Notes under the pieces: model-generated | What the model saw: the letters and a program-made list of their open reading frames with translations, nothing else | The model's database searches: none | Told to the model about the DNA's origin: nothing | Source of the DNA: Yoonia sp. GPGPB17 | GTDB taxonomy: Bacteria > Pseudomonadota > Alphaproteobacteria > Rhodobacterales > Rhodobacteraceae | Direction: 5' to 3' | Length of the DNA stretch: 64,000 bases | NCBI RefSeq assembly: GCF_037892195.1 | Contig: NZ_JATACI010000002.1 | Location: 2,108,001-2,172,000, forward strand | Made by a program: the position numbers and the translations under genes | Shown here: piece after piece, positions 18,297 to 25,917 of the stretch | Layout of the letters: each line of letters starts with the position of its first letter | Position numbering within the stretch: the stretch's first letter is position 1

Positions 18297-20165
18297 TTAC
18301 CCGTTCTCATGAAAGTAGTCATACACCGTCTGCGCCAGTTTCGCTGAAACACCGTCCACCGCTTTCAAATCCGCCAAATTCGCCCGGGCCACCGCTTTGG
18401 CCGACCCGAAGTGTGCCAGTAGCGCCCGCTTCCGTGTCGCGCCCACGCCGGGGACATCATCAAGGGGCGTCGCGCCAATCGCCTTGGAACGTTTCGCGCG
18501 GTGCGTGCCAATGGCGAAGCGGTGCACCTCGTCCCGCATCCGCTGGATGAAGTAGAGCACGGGGTCGTTGTGCCGCAGCGCCATGACGGGTTTGCCGGTG
18601 CGGTGGAATTCTTCCTTGCCCGCGTCGCGGTCTTCGCCCTTTGCGACGCCCACCATGGGGATGTCGCTGACACCGAGGTCGTCCATGATCTCGCGCACGG
18701 CACTGACCTGCCCCTGCCCGCCGTCGATCAACAGCAGGTCAGGCCATGTGCCTTGTGTGCGCTCGGGGTCTTCTTTCAGCAGGCGTTGGAAACGGCGTGT
18801 CAGCACCTCTTTCATCATGCCAAAGTCATCGCCGGGCGTCAGACTGTCGTCCTTGATGTTGAACTTGCGGTATTGGTTTTTGTCGAACCCATCAGGGCCC
18901 GCGACAATCATGGCGCCAACGGCATGGGCACCTTGGATGTGTGAGTTGTCGTAGACCTCGATCCGTTGGGGGACCTTTTCCATCTCGAACGCCTCGGCCA
19001 CACCTTTCAGCAGTCGCGCTTGGGTGGCAGTTTCTGACATCTTGCGGGCGAGGCTTTCGCGGGCGTTGCGCAGGGCGTTCTGGATCAGCTCGGCCTTTTC
19101 GCCGCGTTGAGGGACGATGATCTCGACCTTGCGTTCGGCTTTTTCGGCCAGCGCATCCGCCATCAGGTCATCGTTATCCAACCCATGCGACAGGATCAGC
19201 ATGCGGGGTGGCTCGCGGTTGGAATAAAATTGACCGACGAAGGCCTCCATAACCTCGGATGGGTCCTCGTCCCCGCTGACACGCGGGTAATAGTCGTGGT
19301 TGCCCCAGTTCTGGTTCGCGCGGATGAAGAAGACCTGTACGCAGGCTTGCCCGCCGTCGCGGTGGAGCGCGATGACATCCGCCTCGGCCGTGTTCTGGGG
19401 GTTGATGCCTTGGGCAGATTGCACTTGTGTTAACGCCTTGATCCGGTCACGCAGCGCGGCAGCACGTTCAAACTCCATCGCTGCGCTGGCGTCCTGCATT
19501 TGTCTGGCGAGCGCTTCCTGAATACCTTTGGTGCGACCTTGCAGGAATTTTTCGGCATCGCGAACGGAGCCTTCATATTCTTCTTCCGAGATCAGGCCGC
19601 AGCAGGGGCCGGAGCAGCGTTTGATCTGATATTGCAGGCAGGGGCGCGTACGCGTTTCAAAGTCACTGTCCGAACAGTTGCGCAACAAAAAGACCCGTTG
19701 CAGTTGATTGAGCGTGCGGTTGACGGCGCCTGCACCTGCGAAAGGGCCATAGTAATTCCCTTTCTGTTTCTTGGCCCCACGGTGCTTTTTGATCATCGGG
19801 AAGGCGTGATCCTTGGCGACCAGAATGTTAGGGAAGGATTTGTCGTCGCGCAGCAGCACATTGTAGCGCGGTTTCAATTGCTTGATCAGGTTCTGCTCAA
19901 GCAACAGCGCCTCGGTTTCCGTGCGCGTGGTTAGAAACATCATAGAAGCCGTTTCGCGGATCATCCGGGTGATCCGCGGCGAATGCTGACCTGGCCGGGC
20001 GTAATTCGAAACACGCGCCTTCAGGTTGCGCGCCTTACCAACATAAAGAACACGACTATCACCATCGAGCATGCGGTAGACACCCGGCGAGGCATCCAGC
20101 GTGCGCAGATAGCCGTGGATCACGTCATATCCGGTCTTTGTCTCTTTGGTCGGCTGCTCAGTCAT
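18297..20165 (-). CDS. uvrC: excinuclease ABC subunit C
   Basis: Makes both incisions in nucleotide-excision repair within the UvrBC complex. The N-terminal GIY-YIG nuclease (SPGVYRMLDGDSRVLYVGKA) is followed by the UVR domain (AAMEFERAAALRDRI), the RNase-H-like endonuclease (YDNSHIQGAH, LLLIDGGQGQ) and a C-terminal helix-hairpin-helix pair (VPGVGATRKRALL, VDGVSAKLAQTV). I use the ATG at 20165 (MTEQPTKETKTG); an in-frame start at 20234 adds an unconserved leader. In related genomes pgsA follows directly; here the phosphonate and Mo-hydroxylase genes lie between. Confidence 0.95.
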   Translation of the reverse strand: MTEQPTKETKTGYDVIHGYLRTLDASPGVYRMLDGDSRVLYVGKARNLKARVSNYARPGQHSPRITRMIRETASMMFLTTRTETEALLLEQNLIKQLKPRYNVLLRDDKSFPNILVAKDHAFPMIKKHRGAKKQKGNYYGPFAGAGAVNRTLNQLQRVFLLRNCSDSDFETRTRPCLQYQIKRCSGPCCGLISEEEYEGSVRDAEKFLQGRTKGIQEALARQMQDASAAMEFERAAALRDRIKALTQVQSAQGINPQNTAEADVIALHRDGGQACVQVFFIRANQNWGNHDYYPRVSGDEDPSEVMEAFVGQFYSNREPPRMLILSHGLDNDDLMADALAEKAERKVEIIVPQRGEKAELIQNALRNARESLARKMSETATQARLLKGVAEAFEMEKVPQRIEVYDNSHIQGAHAVGAMIVAGPDGFDKNQYRKFNIKDDSLTPGDDFGMMKEVLTRRFQRLLKEDPERTQGTWPDLLLIDGGQGQVSAVREIMDDLGVSDIPMVGVAKGEDRDAGKEEFHRTGKPVMALRHNDPVLYFIQRMRDEVHRFAIGTHRAKRSKAIGATPLDDVPGVGATRKRALLAHFGSAKAVARANLADLKAVDGVSAKLAQTVYDYFHENG

Positions 20166-20451
20166 GAGGTTTCGGCTATGATTCTCATTTGGCTGCAATG
20201 GTAACGCACGAGGGACAAGAGAAAAGGCATCCACCGTTTCTGTGGATAACTCCGTGGGTTAATCCCTGTCAGGTGGAATTTTTTGTTGTATTTGGCTGGT
20301 TTCGCCGATTTGCCTAAAAAAGAGGCACTTTTCTAAGTAATTGAAAAATAGCAAAAATTTAATTACGATCGTGTTAACACATTGAAAAATAGACCAATTG
20401 TGACAGTTTCGTGAATAGCTGTCAGGCGGGGTGTACAACTTTCCGTAACGT
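20166..20451. other. AT-rich intergenic region upstream of uvrC
   Basis: About 286 bases between the uvrC start and the SDR stop, both on the minus strand. Much richer in A and T than the genes around it. It holds a 12-base direct repeat (listed separately) and no reading frame that I can support. Probably the uvrC promoter region. Confidence 0.5.
20340..20392. repeat. 12-base direct repeat ATTGAAAAATAG
   Basis: Perfect copies at 20340-20351 and 20381-20392, 41 bases start to start (about four helical turns), in the AT-rich region upstream of uvrC. The spacing would put both on the same face of the helix, so they could be protein-binding sites, but they may be chance in such biased sequence. 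Confidence 0.5.
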
Positions 20452-21228
20452 CTACTCGACACCAAGCACATCGGGCGTTTCCCAAGCTAGGTGCTGGCCA
20501 CCATCGACGGCGATCATTTGTCCCGTCACGGCGGGCGCATCAAGGAAATATCCGAGTGCTGCTGTGATATCAGACGGGTTCGCACCACGTTTCAGAACTG
20601 TCGCCGCGCGCTGCCGATCAAAGTGATCTTTGCTCTGCCGATGCCCCTGCAACGTTGGCCCCGGCCCGATGCCGTTGACCCGTACGCGGGGGGCCAGCGC
20701 CTGCGCCGTCGTGCGTGTCATCGCCCAAAGGCCCATCTTGGCAATCGTGTAGCTCATGAACTCCGGCGTGAGCTTGTGAATGCGCTGGTCCAGCATATTG
20801 ATCGCAAGGCCTTTGGCCACGGGTTCGCCTTGGTCATCCGCTTCAGGATCGGGCACCTGTGCCGCAAAATTCTGGGTCAGGACGAAGGGGGCACGCAGGT
20901 TCGAGTCCATATGTCGGTCCCAGCTAGTGCGCGTGGCCGTGTCGATGTTGTCGTACTCAAAGATCGAGGCATTGTTGACCAGACAAGTCAACGGCCCGCC
21001 CAGCGCGTCGGTCGCACGTGCAACCAAGGCCTGCGTTGCGTCCTCATCCAGCAAATCAGCCTGCAAGGCGACACCGGAACGACCCAGCACTTCGAGCCCA
21101 GCCACAGTATCCTGCGCGCCAGCCAGCGAGCCTGCATAATGCACCGCTACATCATAGCCGCGCTGCCCAAGATAGAGCGCCATTGCTTGCCCAAGCCGCG
21201 CGCCTGCCCCGGTGACCAGCGCCCTCAT
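20452..21228 (-). CDS. short-chain dehydrogenase/reductase
   Basis: NAD(P)-dependent oxidoreductase of the classical SDR fold, 258 residues. The start at 21228 gives MRALVTGAGARLGQAMA, with the cofactor glycine motif at once, and overlaps the preceding stop (ATGA). The cofactor-stabilising NNAS follows. The usual YxxxK active site appears as YTIAKMGLW, and the protein ends with VTGQMIAVDGGQHLAW. The pteridine-reductase-like ending hints at a pterin or quinone substrate, but this is not certain. It lies directly upstream of uvrC on the same strand. Confidence 0.82.
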   Translation of the reverse strand: MRALVTGAGARLGQAMALYLGQRGYDVAVHYAGSLAGAQDTVAGLEVLGRSGVALQADLLDEDATQALVARATDALGGPLTCLVNNASIFEYDNIDTATRTSWDRHMDSNLRAPFVLTQNFAAQVPDPEADDQGEPVAKGLAINMLDQRIHKLTPEFMSYTIAKMGLWAMTRTTAQALAPRVRVNGIGPGPTLQGHRQSKDHFDRQRAATVLKRGANPSDITAALGYFLDAPAVTGQMIAVDGGQHLAWETPDVLGVE

Positions 21229-21392
21229 TTGCGCGGCTTCTCGCATTGACATGGTCCTTTGCCGATCTTGTAACGCAGGCATTTGGGGCATTTGGCTTGC
21301 GCCAGACGTGCCTGCCCCGGGAACCGCCATTTGCCGAACATGGCCAGCACCAGCATGAAGGCCAGAAAGATGAAGATCGCTTTAAGGATCAA
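21225..21392 (-). CDS. 55-residue membrane protein with zinc-ribbon-like Cys motif
   Basis: Starts at a TTG (21390-21392) that overlaps the stop of the S49 peptidase gene (TTGA) and ends in an ATGA overlap with the SDR gene, so it is locked between two coupled genes. One hydrophobic helix (KAIFIFLAFMLVLAMFG) is followed by a basic tail with CPKC and, after ten residues, CQC. This looks like a small membrane-anchored metal-binding protein. Function unknown. The perfect overlaps and the Cys spacing are the evidence that it is real. Confidence 0.68.
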   Translation of the reverse strand: MILKAIFIFLAFMLVLAMFGKWRFPGQARLAQAKCPKCLRYKIGKGPCQCEKPRK

Positions 21393-22183
21393 AGACCGAA
21401 CCTCGCGAAGGCGGCGCGCTCTTCGATGCCCGCGACGGCGTTATCAACGATCTGCGCGCCAAAGCGGGCCAACAACGGTTTCTTCTGCCCGTAGCGGCGG
21501 AATTGCACCTTATCACCGAAGCGGTCTTTCATCACCGGCACAAGGTGGCCGATGCCATCTGCCAGCCCTTCGTCGATGCCCTTTTGGCCGATGTAGACTT
21601 CGCCAGTGAAGAGGTCGGGGTTGTCGGACAGTTTGGTGCCGCGACGGGATTTGACGTAGTCGATGAAGGTCGCATGCAGGTCCTCAAGCCAGCCTTTCAG
21701 CTTTTTTACATCCGCAGGCTTTTCGGGTTTGAATGGGTCCATCATGGATTTGGATTTACCGGCGGTGTGCACACGGCGTTCAATGCCAATCTTTTCAATG
21801 GTGCCAGTCGCACCGAAACCTGCGCTGATCACACCGATAGAGCCAGTGATGGAGCAGCTGTCGATGAAGATTTCATCGGCGGCACAGGCCAGCCAGTAGC
21901 CACCTGAGGCCGCGACATCTTCGACAAAAGCGAAAACGGGGATCTTCTTTTCATCCGCAAGTCGTCTGATGCGGGATGCGATCAGCGACGACTGCACGGG
22001 TGATCCGCCGGGGCAGTTGATTTCTAATGCGACAGCGGCAGGTTTACCCTTGCTGAAGGCTTTCTCAATGACAGGGGCGAGACCGGGGTTGTCCAGACCG
22101 CGCCCGGAATTGGTGATGGCCCCTTGCAGCCGGATCACGGCGACGAAGGGCTCTGATTTCATGAAGGGGATATACTTTTTCAT
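21389..22183 (-). CDS. S49-family membrane-associated serine peptidase (SppA/SohB-like)
   Basis: Member of the signal-peptide-peptidase A clan, 264 residues, which degrades membrane or signal peptides. The catalytic Ser lies in VAASGGYWLACAAD and the general-base Lys in AGKSKSMMDPF, with GSIGVISAGFG between them. There is no long N-terminal membrane helix, only a short hydrophobic start, so this is the short single-domain form. It is transcribed with the small zinc-ribbon membrane protein and the SDR. Confidence 0.88.
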   Translation of the reverse strand: MKKYIPFMKSEPFVAVIRLQGAITNSGRGLDNPGLAPVIEKAFSKGKPAAVALEINCPGGSPVQSSLIASRIRRLADEKKIPVFAFVEDVAASGGYWLACAADEIFIDSCSITGSIGVISAGFGATGTIEKIGIERRVHTAGKSKSMMDPFKPEKPADVKKLKGWLEDLHATFIDYVKSRRGTKLSDNPDLFTGEVYIGQKGIDEGLADGIGHLVPVMKDRFGDKVQFRRYGQKKPLLARFGAQIVDNAVAGIEERAAFARFGL

Positions 22184-22221
22184 GCTCAGTTACTTAGGCC
22201 TTCCATGGGCGCACGCAAGGG

Positions 22222-22982
22222 TCATTGCCTGATCCGCCACCCCGTGCGGAAGATCCACCAAATGATGGTCAGGCAAGCACCGGTGAACAGCGCAATGGCA
22301 AAAGGGAAACACCGATGGCCACATCCGCTTCACCAAAGAACGACCAGCGGAAACCGCTGATCAGATAGACAACCGGGTTGAACAGCGTGATCGTCTGCCA
22401 AACGGGCGGCAGCATGGTGATCGAGTAGAACGACCCACCAAGGAAAACCAAAGGGGTGATCACCAGGAGCGGGATCAGTTGCAGCTTTTCAAAGTTGTCT
22501 GCCCAGATACCGATGATAAAGCCCAGCAAGGCGAAACTGACGCAGGTCAGGATGAGGAAAGCCATCATTGCCAGCGGGTGTGCGATCTGGATATCGACGA
22601 AGAAGAACGCCGTAATCAAGATGATAATGCCGATGAACAGCGCCTTGGTGGCAGCGGCACCAACATAGCCTGCAACAACCTCAAGAAAGCTGATGGGGGC
22701 TGACAGCAGTTCGTAAATCGTGCCAATGAATTTCGGAAAGTAGATGCCAAAACTGGCGTTGGCAGTAGCTTGCGTCATCACAGACAGCATAATCAGACCG
22801 GGCACGATGAACGCGCCATAGCTGACGCCCTCAACCTCTTGAATGCGGCTGCCGATGGCCGCGCCAAAGACCACAAAGTAAAGGGATGTGGACAGAACAG
22901 GCGAGATCAGGCTTTGCGTGAGCGTGCGGAAGAACCGTCGCATTTCAAAAATATAGATCGTCCAGATGGCATTGAAGTTCAT
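22222..22982 (-). CDS. ABC-2 type transporter permease (frame broken near 3' end)
   Basis: Membrane subunit of an exporter with six hydrophobic segments; it begins [20 protein letters not shown] and contains [15 protein letters not shown]. As written it ends at 22269 with an unlikely tail (PLRCSPVLA). The other frame continues with [21 protein letters not shown], the normal last helix, to a stop at 22222-22224. One T lost on the minus strand at the AAAA run 22300-22303 explains it. Its start overlaps the stop of the ATPase gene by 4 bases. Substrate unknown; perhaps a lipid or drug. Confidence 0.84.
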
Positions 22983-23905
22983 ACTGTTTCCTTCACCAGA
23001 CCGACAAAGATGTCTTCCAAACTGCTTTGCTGGGTTTGGATGTCTGTCATTTGCAACCCCGCCTTTTGCAGGTCATTCAAGAGCGTCGTGATCCCCGTGC
23101 GCTCGCCCTTGGTGTCGTAACTGTAGGTCAGCGACAGGCCGTTGGCCGCGCGCTCAAGATTGTAACCAGCCAGTTCATCGGGAACTGTTTCCAAAGCTGC
23201 GGCCAGTTCGATCTTCAATTGCTTTTGCCCCATCTGCGCCATCAGATCGGCCTTGTCCTGCACCAGCAGGATTTCACCCTTGTTGATGACACCGACACGG
23301 TCGGCAATGGCCTCGGCCTCTTCAATGTAGTGGGTGGTTAGGATGATGGTGACGCCAGAGGCTTTCAGCCGTGCCACGACCTCCCACATGTCTTTACGCA
23401 ACTCGACGTCGACACCTGCGGTAGGTTCGTCGAGGAAAAGGACACGTGGTTCATGGCTGAGTGCTTTCGCGATCAGGACGCGGCGCTTCATGCCACCAGA
23501 GAGCGTCATGATCTTGTTATCTTTCTTGTCGTGAAGCGACAGTTGTTTCAGCACATCCTCAATATAGGCGTCATTGCGCGGCTTGCCGAAGATCCCACGT
23601 GAGAAGCTGACGGAGCTCATCACCGTCTCAAAGGGCTCTAGATTTATCTCCTGCGGGACCAGCCCGATCAGATTGCGCGCGGCGCGGAATTGCGTTTGCG
23701 TATCAAAGCCACCGACGGTGATCTGGCCCGAGGTCGGCACGGTGATGCCACAGATGGTCGAGATAAGCGTTGTCTTGCCCGCGCCATTGGGGCCAAGCAA
23801 AGCAAGGATTTCACCTTCTTCGATATCAAGATTGACCGATTTGAGGGCCTCAAAGCCCCCCGCGTAGGCCTTACGCAGGTTCTGGACGGAAACGATTGCG
23901 GACAT
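22979..23905 (-). CDS. ABC transporter ATPase (exporter type)
   Basis: Energy subunit for the permease downstream. The start at 23905 gives [17 protein letters not shown]. Walker A is [11 protein letters not shown], the signature LSGGMKRRV, Walker [13 protein letters not shown] and the H-loop [10 protein letters not shown]. The last 80 residues are an ABC-2 accessory domain. Together with 22222-22982 it forms a two-gene exporter resembling NodIJ or drug-resistance systems. A 145-base gap separates it from the next gene. Confidence 0.9.
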   Translation of the reverse strand: MSAIVSVQNLRKAYAGGFEALKSVNLDIEEGEILALLGPNGAGKTTLISTICGITVPTSGQITVGGFDTQTQFRAARNLIGLVPQEINLEPFETVMSSVSFSRGIFGKPRNDAYIEDVLKQLSLHDKKDNKIMTLSGGMKRRVLIAKALSHEPRVLFLDEPTAGVDVELRKDMWEVVARLKASGVTIILTTHYIEEAEAIADRVGVINKGEILLVQDKADLMAQMGQKQLKIELAAALETVPDELAGYNLERAANGLSLTYSYDTKGERTGITTLLNDLQKAGLQMTDIQTQQSSLEDIFVGLVKETV

Positions 23906-24050
23906 AGGGCGACCTTTGGTTTGGTCTACCGAAGGTAATTCGTGTGGCGCTGAAGGGAAAGCCCTAACCATGCACCATGCTGATACAGAATGTGCTCAGG
24001 GCCGCAAGATGACCGGCCATGTATCGTTTGGAAATCGCTGTGGGTAAGGG

Positions 24051-24344
24051 CTATTGCACCCGCACGAAAGTAATACCTGTTATTATAGTGTCGTAGTCTT
24101 CAATGATAAGAAGTGGATTTAGCGCGACAAGCTCATCAAACGTAATCCGACGCGGCAGGGTGTTCAGAAAGTCCCAAATGTTCGTCTCAGAGAAAACGGC
24201 GGTACAGATGATGTCATTTTCCTCAAGAAAGCTGACATCGTTGTTGCAATCTTCATTGCCATAAGTCGTGCCGAACGCACTGAGTGGCGTGGCAAGCAAC
24301 GTGAAGGATGTGACGGCCCCACTCAGAAGTGTTTTAATGGTCAT
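24051..24344 (-). CDS. small exported protein, LysM-like C-terminal half
   Basis: A 97-residue protein with a signal peptide (LLSGAVTSFTLLATPLSAFG) and two Cys in the N-terminal mature part. The C-terminal part, DELVALNPLL then DTIITGITFVRV, resembles a LysM repeat (the N-P and final valine-rich strand), though the N-terminal half of that motif is divergent. It may bind cell-wall glycans. Standing alone; no operon partner seen. Confidence 0.6.
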   Translation of the reverse strand: MTIKTLLSGAVTSFTLLATPLSAFGTTYGNEDCNNDVSFLEENDIICTAVFSETNIWDFLNTLPRRITFDELVALNPLLIIEDYDTIITGITFVRVQ

Positions 24345-24469
24345 GCTAGTTCCTCGATACTTACCGCCCCCATACAGAACCTAGGATAACTTGGTGTTTC
24401 TCACAAGAGACATGGTATTAAAGCACCCAGACTGCCGTCCCAGAAGTTCAGGTTGAGCATTGCGGGTGC

Positions 24470-25447
24470 TTACGCGGCACCCATCATCCGGACCACGTCC
24501 AGCATCCGGCATGAGAAACCCCATTCATTGTCATACCAACCGAAGACCCGCACTAGACCACCCTGCGTCACACGCGTTTCGGGCAGGGAAATGATCAGGC
24601 TTTCGGGGCGTGCACGCAGGTCGGTTGAGACAAGTGGTTGGTCGGTCCAGCCAATAATGCCGGATTGGGCCCGCAACAACGCGTGCACATCCTCTAAAGA
24701 TACGCTGGTGTTAAGTGTGACGGACAAATCAACCGCCGAAACTGACGCGACGGGGACGCGCACCGCTGCCGCCTCGATCCGACCCGCCAGATCCGGCAGG
24801 ACCTGGTTCAACAGCCGCTGGGCAGACGTAGTTGTCGGCACCATCGACAGCGCCGCAGCCCTGCTGCGCAACATATCCCCGCGTGGCGCGTCGATGCTGG
24901 GCTGGCTGCCAGTATAGCAATGGATCGTCGTCATCCAGCCGGTCTGCAACCCCCATGTATCGTCGATCAACCTGACCAAAGGGGCCAGCGCATTGGTCGT
25001 ACAGGATGCGTTGGACACGATCGGTTGATCTGCCAGCAAATGATCATTTGCGCCCAACACCATCGTCAGGTCAGCTGCATCCGAGGGGCCAGAGATCAGC
25101 ACGCGTCCTGCTCCGGCTCTTAAACCACGCTCTGCGACCTCTCGGTCGTTGGCTTTACCGGTGCATTCCAGAACAACATCGACATCCGTCAGATCAAGCC
25201 CCGAGATATCGGAGGTTCCGGTCCATGGTATCGCCTTTGCGTCAAGCACCAGCGCATTGTCGGCAAAGCTGACATCACCGGGAAAAGGACCAAAGACGCT
25301 ATCGTAGGCAAATAGGTGCGCGCACAGCGCCGGATCGGCAATATCATTGATGCCAGCAATCTCGACCTTGGGCCAGGCACCCGATACATGCGCCCGCAGC
25401 ATTGTCCGCCCGATCCGGCCAAAGCCATTGATAAAGACACGCACCAT
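24470..25447 (-). CDS. glyceraldehyde-3-phosphate dehydrogenase, type I family
   Basis: Glycolytic or Calvin-type dehydrogenase of 325 residues. The N-terminal Rossmann motif is FINGFGRIGRTMLR, the catalytic cysteine lies in SNASCTTNALAP, and the C-terminal WYDNEWGFSCRMLD is diagnostic. The sequence diverges from the housekeeping Gap (for example ISGPSDAADLTMVLGAN), so it is probably a second paralogue or an erythrose-4-phosphate dehydrogenase relative. No adjacent glycolytic genes. Confidence 0.86.
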   Translation of the reverse strand: MVRVFINGFGRIGRTMLRAHVSGAWPKVEIAGINDIADPALCAHLFAYDSVFGPFPGDVSFADNALVLDAKAIPWTGTSDISGLDLTDVDVVLECTGKANDREVAERGLRAGAGRVLISGPSDAADLTMVLGANDHLLADQPIVSNASCTTNALAPLVRLIDDTWGLQTGWMTTIHCYTGSQPSIDAPRGDMLRSRAAALSMVPTTTSAQRLLNQVLPDLAGRIEAAAVRVPVASVSAVDLSVTLNTSVSLEDVHALLRAQSGIIGWTDQPLVSTDLRARPESLIISLPETRVTQGGLVRVFGWYDNEWGFSCRMLDVVRMMGAA

Positions 25448-25917
25448 TCTTTTGCACCTCCGAACTCAGCGGGATGCTGCACCTTTGCGCGGGCGGCCAC
25501 AAGTCGGGTTTGCGCCGGTGGCCTAACACCCTTATTCATATGGCGTTAACAGAATCGGGCAAAATCCTAACGCAATTCACATTAGAATCGCGATGCGCGC
25601 AGCCGAGAATCGGTTCCCGAGCGTAGAAATTTTAAGCATGGTTACGATTATTCGGGCTTTTTCCAAGAAAACCTGCCTCATTCGCCCGTAGGACACAGCC
25701 CGGACACAAAGCCATGTGTTTTCAGTTAAAATTAAGAGAAATCGGCGATTTCTTGCCGGTCACTGTTTCACAATATGCATCTAATCCGCGATAAACGGAT
25801 AGATTAAGAACCACTAAACAACAAGTTAGCGTCACTTTTTGGCCTAATTTGAATGAGAGCTAAAAGGCTGAGATCGGGAAACCGATGTATGAGTGATTTT
25901 GAAAGCTGGGTAGACAG
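25448..25917. other. 470-base intergenic region between divergent GAPDH and kinase genes
   Basis: AT-rich and without a supported reading frame. It contains a short perfect stem with a GNRA-type tetraloop, ATCGG-GAAA-CCGAT, in the last 50 bases before the kinase start, and an ATCCG/CGGAT stem about 80 bases further upstream. Likely holds promoters for both genes. Confidence 0.5.

Noticed and set aside
20259..20471. A 70-residue open frame on the minus strand upstream of uvrC
   Set aside because: It lies in AT-rich sequence, has no ribosome site, and overlaps the end of the SDR gene. Composition is not coding-like.
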